Of a stretch of DNA of 64,000 bases, positions 37,725 through 45,785 are shown one piece after another. Both the position numbers and the translations under genes were made by a program. This DNA is from JBGAQP01 sp044220635. Its GTDB lineage: Bacteria > Pseudomonadota > Gammaproteobacteria > Burkholderiales > Usitatibacteraceae. Under the pieces are notes generated by a model. That model was not told the DNA's origin. It did not search any database and worked only from the letters and a program-made list of their open reading frames with translations. Every line of letters begins with the position of its first letter. Position 1 is the first letter of the stretch. The DNA is taken from positions 62,001 to 126,000 of the forward strand of contig JBGAQP010000001.1 in the NCBI GenBank assembly GCA_044220635.1. The letters run 5' to 3'.

Positions 37725-37764
37725 TGTCCGATTCCCGGACAGCGCCTGTCGGAACCCTCGACAG
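37725..37764. promoter_or_regulatory. Paired upstream activating sites, TGTC-N9-GACA
   Basis: Two inverted repeats of the same form: TGTCCGATTCCCGGACA (37725-37741) and TGTCGGAACCCTCGACA (37747-37763). They share the pattern TGTC(C/G)GA..CC.(C/G)GACA, and the centres are 22 bp apart, two helical turns. They lie about 100-140 bp upstream of the predicted sigma-54 transcription start, the normal place for enhancer-binding protein sites. The sequence relationship is direct; the bound protein is unknown. Confidence 0.72.
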
Positions 37765-37839
37765 CCGCGCTCTTAGGCGGGCCCGCTGCGGACCCCGGGA
37801 TTTCCACAAAATCGAGTACAATCATCTACTTGATGCGCG

Positions 37840-37855
37840 TGGCACGGTGCTTGCG
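37840..37855 (+). promoter_or_regulatory. Sigma-54 (-24/-12) promoter
   Basis: TGGCACG-GTGC-TTGC matches the RpoN consensus TGGCACG-N4-TTGC at every fixed position; only the following W position (G here) differs. GG and GC have the required 10-nt separation. The predicted start near 37866 gives a leader of about 27 nt with GGAGG before the small ORF. A sigma-70-like TACAAT at 37817-37822 lies just upstream and lacks a -35. Confidence 0.8.
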
Positions 37856-37892
37856 AGAGTTCGGGCGTCCCAACCGCACATCCGGAGGCCCC

Positions 37893-38018
37893 ATGAAACG
37901 CACCACCCTTCCGATCCACGAAGCCGCCGTCGTCCTCGTCGCACTGGGGCTCCTCCTGGGCCTGGGGATGCGCTTCGGCGCCCTGGTCCGGCCGGCGGCA
38001 GGCCTTCTCGGGTTCTGA
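37893..38018 (+). CDS. 41-residue single-pass membrane protein
   Basis: A small ORF with a good ribosome-binding site (GGAGG, 6 nt before the ATG). The protein is MKRTTLPIHE followed by one strongly hydrophobic helix (about residues 11-25, AAVVLVALGLLLGLG), a basic patch (MRFGALVR) and a short hydrophobic end. I recognise no family. It is the first gene after the sigma-54 promoter and 46 nt upstream of the pilin gene, so it may assist the pilin or be a leader peptide gene. The coding call rests on the ribosome-binding site, hydrophobic pattern and position. Confidence 0.6.
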   Translation: MKRTTLPIHEAAVVLVALGLLLGLGMRFGALVRPAAGLLGF

Positions 38019-38064
38019 GAGCGGCCGCGGCGCACGATTCGAAACCGTCATCAAGGAGAACGTC

Positions 38065-38730
38065 ATGAGGTCCCAGCAATCCGGCTTCACCCTCGTCGAG
38101 ATCGCGATCGTGCTCGTCATCATCGGGCTTCTGCTCGGCGGCATCCTCAAGGGCCAGGAGCTCATCAACAGCGCGAAGGTGAAGTCGCTCGCGAACGACT
38201 TCCGCACCATCCCGACCTACGTCTACGCCTACCAGGACAAGTACAAGAGCCTTCCGGGCGACGACAACGCGGCGACCGCGCACGTCTCGGGCGCGGCGAA
38301 CGCGACCACGCCCGCGGGCAAGCAGGGCAACGGCGTGATCGAGGGCAACTGGTACTCGGGCACGAACACGGACGAGTCCTATCTCTTCTGGCAGCACGTG
38401 CGCCTGTCGAACCTGGCGCCCGGGCCCACGGTGGTGACCGACGCCGACTACTGGCCCAAGAACGCCATGGGCGGGGTGATCGGGATGAACAGCTCGTCGA
38501 CCGCGGCCGCGCAGATTACCGGCATGACCGGCACCTACCAGATCTGCTCCTCGGGGATCCTCGGCAAGTTCGCCAAGCAGCTCGACCTCCAGATGGACGA
38601 CGGCAACACGGCGACCGGGTCGATGCGCGTGACGGCCAACGTGACCAGCACGACCTTCGCGCAGTCCACGGCGGTCGCCACGGCCTCCGTCGACGACGCG
38701 ACGACCTATACGGTCTGCCAGACGTTCTGA
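38065..38730 (+). CDS. Type IV pilin-like/pseudopilin protein
   Basis: A 221-residue protein with a 7-residue basic-type leader and a prepilin peptidase site (QQSG/FTLVEIAIVLVIIGLLL). Glu is at mature position 5 and the usual N-terminal hydrophobic helix follows. The globular part (LPGDDNAATAHVSGAANAT onward) is rich in Thr, Ser, Gly and Asn, with Cys near residue 163 and again near the C terminus (YTVCQTF), as for a pilin disulfide loop. AAGGAG precedes the ATG. No other pilus assembly genes adjoin it. It ends at a strong terminator. Confidence 0.88.
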   Translation: MRSQQSGFTLVEIAIVLVIIGLLLGGILKGQELINSAKVKSLANDFRTIPTYVYAYQDKYKSLPGDDNAATAHVSGAANATTPAGKQGNGVIEGNWYSGTNTDESYLFWQHVRLSNLAPGPTVVTDADYWPKNAMGGVIGMNSSSTAAAQITGMTGTYQICSSGILGKFAKQLDLQMDDGNTATGSMRVTANVTSTTFAQSTAVATASVDDATTYTVCQTF

Positions 38731-38752
38731 CCCGAGCCCTGCGGCAAGTCCC

Positions 38753-38784
38753 ACGGCCCGCCCTGCGCGGGCCGTTTCCTTTTC
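38753..38784 (+). terminator. Rho-independent terminator after the pilin gene
   Basis: A 9-bp stem, ACGGCCCGC (38753-38761) with GCGGGCCGT (38767-38775), a 5-nt loop, then TTTCCTTTT. It ends the pilin unit and abuts the stop of the convergent antiporter gene. Confidence 0.85.
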
Positions 38785-40747
38785 AGCCCTGCAGCAGCCG
38801 CATCTCGGCCTTCGCGAGGTTCTCCGGGGTGCCGAGGAGCACGACCACGTCGCCCTCCTGCAGGCGCATGCGCGCCTCGGGGTTCGCCTCGCGCACCCCG
38901 CGCCGGCGCACCCCGGTGACCTGCACGTCGAGAGCCTTCAGATTGAGGCTGTCGAGGGTGCGGCCCCGGCAGGCGGCCGAGGGGCCGACGGTGACGGTCT
39001 GCAGGCGCACGGGGCTGTGGTCCTCGTCCTCGGCGTCGGTCGCACCGGGGAAGAAGCCGCGCATGAACTGGTAACGCTCCTGGCGCACGTCGCGCAGCCG
39101 CCGCAGGACCCGGTTCAGGGGAAGGCCGAGCAGCAGCATCGTCTGCGTGGCGAGCATGAGCGAGCCCTCGACCACCTCGGCGACGATCTCGGCGGCACCC
39201 GCCTCCTTGAGGCGGCCGACGTCCGTGTCGTCGTAGGTGCGCACGATCACCGGCAGGCCCGGGCGCAGGTCGTGCACGTGGGCGAGGATCGCGAGCGCCT
39301 TGTGGGTGTCGCCGAAGCTCACGACGACCGCGGTCGCGCGCGCGAGCGCGGCGGCCACCAGCACCTCGCGCCTCGAGGCGTCGCCGAAGACCACGGAATC
39401 GCCCGCCGCGGCCGCCTGGCGCACGCGCTCGGGGTCCGCGTCGAGCGCGATCACCGGGATCTTCTCCTCCTCGAGGAAGTGCGCGAGCGCCTGGCCGCTG
39501 CGACCGTAGCCGCAGACGATGACGTGGCCCTGGGTCGCCATGGTCTTCACCGCGAGCGAATGCAGCTGCATCGCGCGCTGCGTCCACTCGGAGGCCACGA
39601 AATGCAGCACGATGCGCTCGGCGTTCGCGAGGAGCACCGGCAGGAGCAGCATCGACAGGAGCGAGGCCGCGAGCACCACCTGCAGCGTCCGCTCGGGGAG
39701 CGCGGCGTGCTTCTCGGCGAGGGCGAGCAGCACGAAGGCGAACTCGCCCGCGGGGGCGAGCGCCAGCGCGCAGCGCATCGCCTCGGGCTTGGCGCCGCCG
39801 AAGAGGCGGCCGAGGCCGAAGACGATCGCGAACTTCACGGCGAGCAGCCCCGCCATCACCAGCACCACGTAGGCGAGGTTCGCGAGGACCGCGCGGGGGT
39901 CGAGGAGCATGCCGATGGTGACGAAGAAGAGCCCGAGCAGCACGTCGCGGAACGGCTTGATGTAGTCCTCGACCTGGTAGCGGTACTCGGTCTCGGAAAT
40001 GAGCATCCCGGCGAGGAAGGCGCCGAGGGCGAGCGACAGGCCCGCCGCGTGGGTGAGCGAGGCGAGGCCCAGGGTGACCAGCAGCACGAAGAGCACGAAG
40101 AGCTCCGAGGACTTCTGCCCGGCGACCAGGTGGAAGAGCGGGCGCATCAGGCGCTGGCCCACGAAGAGCACGATCGCGAGCACCACGGCGGCGTTCACGA
40201 GGGCGAGCCCGACGGCGCCGAGGATCGCCTCGCCCGGCAGCGCGAGCGCCGGGATCAGCACCAGCAGCGGGATCACCGCGAGGTCCTGGAAGAGGAGCAC
40301 GCCCATGATCGTGCGGCCGTGGGGCGTGTGCAGCTGCACCTGCTCGGCGAGCGTCTTGGAGACGATCGCGGTCGAGCTCATCGCGAGGACGCCGCCCACG
40401 ATGAGGCCCGTGCGCCAGGACTCGCCCGAGGCCCAGGCCCCGAGCATGCCCAGCACCACGACGGCCGCGACCTGCGCCCCGCCCATGCCGAACACGGTGC
40501 GGCGCATCGCCATGAGCTGCGGGAGGCTGAACTCCAGCCCCACGGAGAACATCAGGAAGACCACGCCGAACTCCGCGAGGTAGCGCTGGTCCATCGTGTC
40601 GGGCACGAGCGCGAGCGCGTGCGGACCGACCGCCGCGCCGACGATGAGGTAGCCGAGGATCGCGGGCATCGACAGCCGCCGGAAGAGCACCACCACCGCG
40701 ACGGCGCAGCCGAGCAGGATCAGGGCGACGGTGAGGGCGTTCGGCAT
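38783..40747 (-). CDS. CPA2-family cation:proton antiporter with RCK domains (KefB/C-like)
   Basis: A 654-residue protein. About 12 transmembrane helices form a Na+/H+-exchanger fold (LGYLIVGAAVGPHAL, SSTAIVSKTLAEQ, FQDLAVIPLLVLIPAL, LALGAFLAGMLISETEY). An RCK/TrkA-N domain with NAD-binding GHVIVCGYGRSGQALAHFLE follows, and a C-terminal TrkA-C domain comes near MRLQEGDVVVLLGTP. It should export K+ or other monovalent cations under regulatory ligand control, like KefB or YbaL. ATG 40747 gives the conserved MPNALTVALILLG start. It is divergent from kdsD with only 49 nt between. Confidence 0.92.
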   Translation of the reverse strand: MPNALTVALILLGCAVAVVVLFRRLSMPAILGYLIVGAAVGPHALALVPDTMDQRYLAEFGVVFLMFSVGLEFSLPQLMAMRRTVFGMGGAQVAAVVVLGMLGAWASGESWRTGLIVGGVLAMSSTAIVSKTLAEQVQLHTPHGRTIMGVLLFQDLAVIPLLVLIPALALPGEAILGAVGLALVNAAVVLAIVLFVGQRLMRPLFHLVAGQKSSELFVLFVLLVTLGLASLTHAAGLSLALGAFLAGMLISETEYRYQVEDYIKPFRDVLLGLFFVTIGMLLDPRAVLANLAYVVLVMAGLLAVKFAIVFGLGRLFGGAKPEAMRCALALAPAGEFAFVLLALAEKHAALPERTLQVVLAASLLSMLLLPVLLANAERIVLHFVASEWTQRAMQLHSLAVKTMATQGHVIVCGYGRSGQALAHFLEEEKIPVIALDADPERVRQAAAAGDSVVFGDASRREVLVAAALARATAVVVSFGDTHKALAILAHVHDLRPGLPVIVRTYDDTDVGRLKEAGAAEIVAEVVEGSLMLATQTMLLLGLPLNRVLRRLRDVRQERYQFMRGFFPGATDAEDEDHSPVRLQTVTVGPSAACRGRTLDSLNLKALDVQVTGVRRRGVREANPEARMRLQEGDVVVLLGTPENLAKAEMRLLQG

Positions 40748-40783
40748 CTCTCGGGCGGGCGGCGGCGGGGGGGTCAATGGATT

Positions 40784-40789
40784 TATACT
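40784..40789 (+). promoter_or_regulatory. -10 box implying a leaderless kdsD transcript
   Basis: TATACT ends only 7 nt before the kdsD ATG (40797), placing the expected transcription start on or next to the initiation codon. The -35 region is poor (GC-rich). Prediction only. Confidence 0.5.
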
Positions 40790-40796
40790 TGCCCGC

Positions 40797-41801
40797 ATGA
40801 CAAATCTACTACATCCCCACGCGCCCACCGACTCGGCGCACTTCCTCGAACTCGCGCGCCGCGTGCTCGCGATCGAGGCCGAGGCGGTGAAACGGCTCGA
40901 GGGCCGGCTCGGGGAGGCGTTCCTCGCGGCGACGGCGCTGATCCTCGGCACGAAGGGCAAGGTGGTGGTGACGGGGATGGGCAAGAGCGGGCACGTGGGC
41001 GGCAAGATCGCCTCCACGCTCGCCTCGACGGGCACGCCCGCGTTCTTCATGCACCCGGGGGAAGCGAGCCACGGCGACCTGGGCATGATCACGCCCGAGG
41101 ACGTGGTGCTCGCGATCTCGCATTCCGGCGAGACCGACGAGGTCCTCGCGATCCTGCCGCTCATCAAGCGCCGGGGCGCGAAGGTGATCGCGATGACGGG
41201 GCGCCCCGGCTCGACCCTCGCGACCGAGGCCGACGTGCACCTCGACGTCGCGGTCGAGAAGGAGGCCTGCCCGCTCAACCTCGCGCCCACGGCGAGCACC
41301 ACGGCCACCCTCGCGCTGGGCGATGCGCTCGCGGTGACGCTGCTCGATGCGCGGGGATTCGGGAGCGAGGATTTCGCGATGCACCACCCGGGGGGCTCGC
41401 TCGGCCGGCGCCTGCTCGTGCACGTGGCCGACATCATGAGGAAGGGCGAGCAGCTGCCCAGGAACTCGCCCGAGGCGCTGCTGCCGGAGGCGATCATCGA
41501 GATGTCGAAGAAGGGCATCGGGATGACGATCATCGTCGACGGCGAGGACCGGATCCTCGGCATCTTCACCGACGGGGACCTGCGGCGCACGCTCGAGAAG
41601 CACGACAACATCCGCGCCGTGCGCGTGGGCGACGTGATGAAGACGAGCCCGCGCGCGATCGGCCCCGAGAAGCTCGCCGCCGAGGCGGCCAAGGTGATGC
41701 AGGAGTTCAAGCTCGGCGGGCGGCTTCTCGTGGCGACGCCCGAAGGGCGGCTGGTGGGCGCGGTGACCTACCACGACCTGCTCGCCGCCGACGTCGTCTA
41801 G
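40797..41801 (+). CDS. kdsD: Arabinose-5-phosphate isomerase KdsD
   Basis: Converts ribulose-5-phosphate to arabinose-5-phosphate for Kdo synthesis. It has 334 residues: an SIS sugar-isomerase domain (GKVVVTGMGKSGHVGGKIAS, HPGEASHGDLGMI, SHSGETDEVL, NLAPTASTTATLALGDA) followed by two CBS domains. ATG 40797 gives the normal start about 20 residues before LARRVLAIEAEAV. First gene of an 11-gene run continuing to about 49.0 kb. Confidence 0.96.
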   Translation: MTNLLHPHAPTDSAHFLELARRVLAIEAEAVKRLEGRLGEAFLAATALILGTKGKVVVTGMGKSGHVGGKIASTLASTGTPAFFMHPGEASHGDLGMITPEDVVLAISHSGETDEVLAILPLIKRRGAKVIAMTGRPGSTLATEADVHLDVAVEKEACPLNLAPTASTTATLALGDALAVTLLDARGFGSEDFAMHHPGGSLGRRLLVHVADIMRKGEQLPRNSPEALLPEAIIEMSKKGIGMTIIVDGEDRILGIFTDGDLRRTLEKHDNIRAVRVGDVMKTSPRAIGPEKLAAEAAKVMQEFKLGGRLLVATPEGRLVGAVTYHDLLAADVV

Positions 41802-41803
41802 GC

Positions 41804-42301
41804 ATGGCCGACATCCTCGCGCGCGCCCGGGCCGTGCGCCTCGCGATCTTCGACGTGGACGGCGTGCTCACCGACGGCACCCTCTGGTTCGGGCCCTCGG
41901 GCGAGGCGCTCAAGGCTTTCAACATCCTCGACGGCCACGGGCTGAAGATGCTCGCCGAGGCGGGGATCGCGACCGCGATCCTCTCGGGCCGCGAGTCCGA
42001 GGCCGTCAGCCGCCGCGCCGGCGAGCTCGGCATCGCGCACGTCGTCCAGGGCTCGAAGGACAAGCTCGCCGACTTCGCGCGCCTGATGGACCGTTGCGGG
42101 GTGAAGGCCGAGGAGTGCGCGTTCGTCGGCGACGACCTTCCCGATCTCGCGGTGATGCGCCGCTGCGGCTTCGCCGTGGCGGTCGCCAACGCCGTGGAGG
42201 CGGTGAAGGCGGCGGCCCACCACGTGACCGAGGCGCCGGGCGGCCGCGGCGCAGTGCGCGAGTTCTGCGACCTCGTGCTGCGCGCGCGGGGCGCGGCCTG
42301 A
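41804..42301 (+). CDS. kdsC: Kdo-8-phosphate phosphatase KdsC
   Basis: A 165-residue HAD phosphatase of the cap-less C0 type that releases Kdo from Kdo-8-P. Motif I is FDVDGVLTDGTLWF (nucleophile Asp), motif II ILSGRES, motif III Lys in VQGSKDKLADF, and motif IV FVGDDLPDLAVM. It starts 2 nt after kdsD. It supplies the free Kdo later activated for WaaA. Confidence 0.95.
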   Translation: MADILARARAVRLAIFDVDGVLTDGTLWFGPSGEALKAFNILDGHGLKMLAEAGIATAILSGRESEAVSRRAGELGIAHVVQGSKDKLADFARLMDRCGVKAEECAFVGDDLPDLAVMRRCGFAVAVANAVEAVKAAAHHVTEAPGGRGAVREFCDLVLRARGAA

Positions 42302-42326
42302 GCGGGCGCGCCCGCGCGAGCGCCCC

Positions 42327-42893
42327 ATGGTCCGGCCCACGTCCTGGGTCCCGCTCGCGGTCCTCGCCCTCCTGGTGGGGCTCACGGTGTGGCTCAACCA
42401 GCTGGTGCAGGCGCCCTCGGAGCGCGGCGACGGCTCGAAGCGCCACGATCCCGACCTGATCGTCGAGAATTTCAGCGCGCGCAAGCTGGGCGAGGACGGG
42501 CGCGTGCTCTACACGCTCGTCGCCCGGAAAATGGTACATTACCCCGACGACGACACCTCGCGCCTCGAGTGGATGACCTTCGAGGCGTTCGAGCCGCGCC
42601 AGCCCAAGGTCACGATCACCGCGGACCACGGCCGGCTCGAGCAACGGGGCGAGCGCGTCTGGGTCGAGGGCAACGTCGTCGTCCTGCGCGAAGGCGGCGA
42701 GGGCTCCGAGCCCGCGCGCCTCACCACCGACCGGCTCCTCGTGCTTCCCGACGAGGGGATCGCCCGCACCGCGGCCGGGGTCGTCCTCGAGTCCCCCTCG
42801 GGGCGCGCCGAAGCGCGCGGCCTCGAGCTCAACAACCGCACGCGCACCGTCCGGCTCGACCGGGTGCAGGCCACCTACAAGAAACCCCGATAG
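42327..42893 (+). CDS. lptC: LPS export protein LptC
   Basis: A 188-residue bitopic protein of the LPS transport bridge. One N-terminal TM helix (WVPLAVLALLVGLTVWLNQL) is followed by a periplasmic beta-jellyroll: DLIVENFSARKLGEDGRVLY, VTITADHGRLEQRGERVWVE and so on. It receives LPS from LptBFG and passes it to LptA. It directly abuts lptA, with no intergenic base. Confidence 0.92.
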   Translation: MVRPTSWVPLAVLALLVGLTVWLNQLVQAPSERGDGSKRHDPDLIVENFSARKLGEDGRVLYTLVARKMVHYPDDDTSRLEWMTFEAFEPRQPKVTITADHGRLEQRGERVWVEGNVVVLREGGEGSEPARLTTDRLLVLPDEGIARTAAGVVLESPSGRAEARGLELNNRTRTVRLDRVQATYKKPR

Positions 42894-43484
42894 ATGCGCA
42901 CGCCCGCCTTCCGTTCCGCCGCCGCGCTCGCCGTGCTCGCGCTCGCCGCGGCCGCGCCCGCCGCCGCGGAGAAGGCCGACCGCGAGAAGCCGGTGAACAT
43001 CGGCGCCGACCAGCTCACGGCCGACGACCGCAACCGCACGAGCACCTTCGACGGCAACGTCGTCGTCACGCAGGGGACGCTGCGCATGACGGCCGCGCGC
43101 GTGACCGTGCGCGAGGACGCGCAGGGCTTCAAGTCCTACGTGGCCACGGGCGCGCCCGTCTCCTTCCGCCAGAAGCGCGACCAGGCCGAGGACTGGGTCG
43201 AGGGCTGGGCCGAGCGCGCGGAGTTCGACGACCGCACGGACATGCTGCGCCTCGTCTCCCGCGCGCGCCTGAAGAGCGCCCAGGGCGAGATCTCGGGCGA
43301 GCTCATCACCTACGACATGGGCAAGGAGATCTTCCAGGTGACGGGGGCGCCGGGCGCGCCGAGCGCGGAATCGGGCTCCTCGCGCGTGAAGGCCACACTC
43401 CTGCCCACGAAGAAGGGCGCGCCCGAGAAGCCCGCGCCCCCCGTGAAGCTCAAGCCCGACGCCGGGCCCGCCGCCGCCGGCTGA
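42894..43484 (+). CDS. lptA: LPS periplasmic bridge protein LptA
   Basis: A 196-residue periplasmic protein with a signal peptide (RSAAALAVLALAAAAPAAA) and an OstA-like beta-jellyroll: NIGADQLTADDRNRTSTFDG, NVVVTQGTLRMTAARVTV, AEFDDRTDMLRLVSRARLKS, GEISGELITYDMGKEIFQVT. It polymerises or bridges LptC to LptD. The C terminus is Lys/Pro-rich. Its ATG follows the lptC stop immediately. Confidence 0.94.
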   Translation: MRTPAFRSAAALAVLALAAAAPAAAEKADREKPVNIGADQLTADDRNRTSTFDGNVVVTQGTLRMTAARVTVREDAQGFKSYVATGAPVSFRQKRDQAEDWVEGWAERAEFDDRTDMLRLVSRARLKSAQGEISGELITYDMGKEIFQVTGAPGAPSAESGSSRVKATLLPTKKGAPEKPAPPVKLKPDAGPAAAG

Positions 43485-43488
43485 GCCC

Positions 43489-44271
43489 ATGTCGACCGCG
43501 GCCGCGGCCCCCGCGCAACACCTCACGCTCGTGAAGGCCGAGCCCGGCCGCGCGGTGCTGCGTGCCGAGGGGCTCATGAAGCGCTACCGCAAGCGCACGG
43601 TCGTCTCCGACGTCTCGCTCACCGTCGAGAGCGGGGAGGTGGTCGGGCTGCTGGGCCCCAACGGCGCGGGCAAGACCACCTGCTTCTACATGATCCTCGG
43701 GCTCGTGCCGATCGACCGCGGCACCGTCCGGCTCGACGCCACCGACATCACGCACCTGCCGATCTACCGGCGCTCGCGGCTCGGGCTCTCCTACCTGCCG
43801 CAGGAGGCCTCGATCTTCCGCAAGCTCACGGTCGCGCAGAACATCCAGGCGGTGCTCGAGCTCCAGGGGCTCGAGGACGAGGAGGTCGAGACGCGGCTGG
43901 AAACGCTCCTCGACGACCTGCACATCGGGCACCTGCGCGAGAGCGCGGCGCTCGCGCTCTCGGGCGGCGAGAGGCGCCGCGTGGAGATCGCGCGCTCGCT
44001 CGCCACGAGCCCGCGCTTCATCCTGCTCGACGAGCCCTTCGCGGGCGTGGACCCGATCGCGGTGCTCGACATCCAGCAGATCATCCGCTTCCTCAAGGAG
44101 CGCGGCATCGGCGTGCTCATCACCGACCACAACGTGCGCGAGACCCTCGGCATCTGCGACCACGCCTACATCATCAACCAGGGCTCCGTGCTCGCCTTCG
44201 GCAAGCCCGAGGAAATCATCTACAATGAGGCCGTCCGAAAGGTGTATCTCGGGGAGAACTTCCGCCTCTAG
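43489..44271 (+). CDS. lptB: LPS export ABC ATPase LptB
   Basis: A 260-residue ATPase that powers LPS extraction with LptF/LptG. Walker A GPNGAGKTTCFYMILGL, Q-loop region LPQEASIFRKLTV, signature LSGGERRRVEIARSL, Walker B FILLDEPFAGVDPIA and the H-loop ITDHNVRETL are intact. The N terminus carries about 20 extra residues before VLRAEGLMKRYRK. lptF and lptG are not in this window. Confidence 0.96.
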   Translation: MSTAAAAPAQHLTLVKAEPGRAVLRAEGLMKRYRKRTVVSDVSLTVESGEVVGLLGPNGAGKTTCFYMILGLVPIDRGTVRLDATDITHLPIYRRSRLGLSYLPQEASIFRKLTVAQNIQAVLELQGLEDEEVETRLETLLDDLHIGHLRESAALALSGGERRRVEIARSLATSPRFILLDEPFAGVDPIAVLDIQQIIRFLKERGIGVLITDHNVRETLGICDHAYIINQGSVLAFGKPEEIIYNEAVRKVYLGENFRL

Positions 44272-44301
44272 GCGCGCCCCGCGCCCCCCGCCGCTTTCGA
44301 C

Positions 44302-45717
44302 ATGAAGCACAGCCTCCAGCTCAAGCTATCGCAGCATCTCACGCTGACGCCCCAGCTGCAGCAGTCGATCCGGCTGCTCCAGCTGTCGACGGTCGAGCTC
44401 AACCAGGAGCTGGAGCGCTACCTCGCCGAGAACCCGCTGCTCGAGCGCGAGGACCCCGAGTCGCAAGAGGCGCCGGCCGCCCCTTCCGCGGGCGCCCCCG
44501 AGGAGCCGCGTCCCGCCGCCGAGGCGGGCACGCAGAGCGCCGAGGAGCCCTCCTCCTTCGGCGAGGACTCGCCCGGCCCCTCGCGGCGCGACGACGGCGA
44601 TCGCGAGGACTACACGCAGTTCGCGGCCTTCGAGCCCACCCTCCAGGACCACCTGATGCAGCAGCTTTCCCTCGTCGGGCTCACGGAGCGCGACCGGCGG
44701 ATCGCCGAGCACCTCGTCGGCCACATCGACGAGGATGGCTACCTCAAGCAGGACCTCGAAGAGCTGCGCCTCGCGTTCGCGGCCGAGATCCCGGACCTCG
44801 ACGCCGACGACGTGGCGATCGCGCTGCGCCACGTCCAGAACCTCGAGCCCACGGGCGTGGGCGCGCGCGACGTCGCCGAGTGCCTCGCCCTGCAGCTCAG
44901 GGCGCTGCCGGCGGGCACGCCCCACCGCGAAGCCGCGATCGCACTCGTCACGCGCCACCTCGACGTGCTCGCCGCGCGCGACTTCAACCGCCTGCGCCGC
45001 CTTCTCGGGGTCTCCGAGGACGAGCTGCGCGAGGTCCGCGCCCTCGTCCTCACGCTCGACCCGAAGCCCGGGCGCGCCTTCAGCCAGGGCGACGTGCGCT
45101 ACGTCGTCCCCGACGTCGTCGTGAGGAAGAGCGGCGCGCGCTGGATCGCCGCCCTCAACCGCGACGCGATGCCGCGGCTTCGCGTGAACAAGCTCTACGC
45201 CGACATCCTGCAGGCCTCGCGCGACAACGGCGGCCGGCATCTCGCCGGGCAGCTGCAGGAGGCGCGCTGGCTCATCAAGAACGTGCAGCAGCGCTTCGAC
45301 ACGATCCTGCGCGTGACCCAGGCGATCGTCGACCGCCAGAGGAACTTCTTCGAGCACGGCGAGGTGGCGATGCGCCCGCTCGTGCTGCGCGAGATCGCCG
45401 ACGCCGTGGGGCTGCACGAGTCCACGATCTCGCGCGTGACCACGCAGAAGTACATGTTCACCCCGCGCGGCATCTTCGAGCTCAAGTACTTCTTCGGCAG
45501 CCACGTCTCGACCGACACGGGCGGGGCGTGCTCGGCCACCGCGATCCGCGCCCTCATCAAGCAGCTCGTGGCCGCCGAGGACGGCCGCAAGCCCCTCTCG
45601 GACCACCGCATCTCCGACCTGCTCGCCGAGCAGGGCATCCAGGTCGCGCGGCGCACCGTCGCCAAGTACCGCGAGGCGATGCACATCCAGCCGGCCAGCC
45701 TGCGCAAGTCGATCTAG
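44302..45717 (+). CDS. rpoN: RNA polymerase sigma-54 factor RpoN
   Basis: A 471-residue alternative sigma factor. Region I is Gln/Leu-rich (LTPQLQQSIRLLQLSTVELN), region II acidic and Pro-rich (about 55-110), then the core-binding domain, the helix-turn-helix (LHESTISRVTTQKYMFTPRG) and the C-terminal RpoN box ARRTVAKYRE that reads the -24 element. It recognises promoters such as the one predicted at 37840. The gene is in its classic position between lptB and hpf/ptsN. Confidence 0.97.
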   Translation: MKHSLQLKLSQHLTLTPQLQQSIRLLQLSTVELNQELERYLAENPLLEREDPESQEAPAAPSAGAPEEPRPAAEAGTQSAEEPSSFGEDSPGPSRRDDGDREDYTQFAAFEPTLQDHLMQQLSLVGLTERDRRIAEHLVGHIDEDGYLKQDLEELRLAFAAEIPDLDADDVAIALRHVQNLEPTGVGARDVAECLALQLRALPAGTPHREAAIALVTRHLDVLAARDFNRLRRLLGVSEDELREVRALVLTLDPKPGRAFSQGDVRYVVPDVVVRKSGARWIAALNRDAMPRLRVNKLYADILQASRDNGGRHLAGQLQEARWLIKNVQQRFDTILRVTQAIVDRQRNFFEHGEVAMRPLVLREIADAVGLHESTISRVTTQKYMFTPRGIFELKYFFGSHVSTDTGGACSATAIRALIKQLVAAEDGRKPLSDHRISDLLAEQGIQVARRTVAKYREAMHIQPASLRKSI

Positions 45718-45785
45718 GCCGCGACCTTCCCGACGGGCCTGCCGACCGCGCGCCGCGACCCCCCTTCGAACGAAAGGAACCCGCG

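Noticed and set aside
37817..37822. TACAAT as the main promoter of the pilin unit
   Set aside because: No -35 hexamer is present, while a near-perfect -24/-12 element with upstream repeats lies just downstream. A secondary role is not excluded.
39017..41803. A long plus-strand frame upstream of and joined to kdsC
   Set aside because: Only the last part (from 41804) is KdsC; the rest is antisense or out of frame to the antiporter and kdsD.
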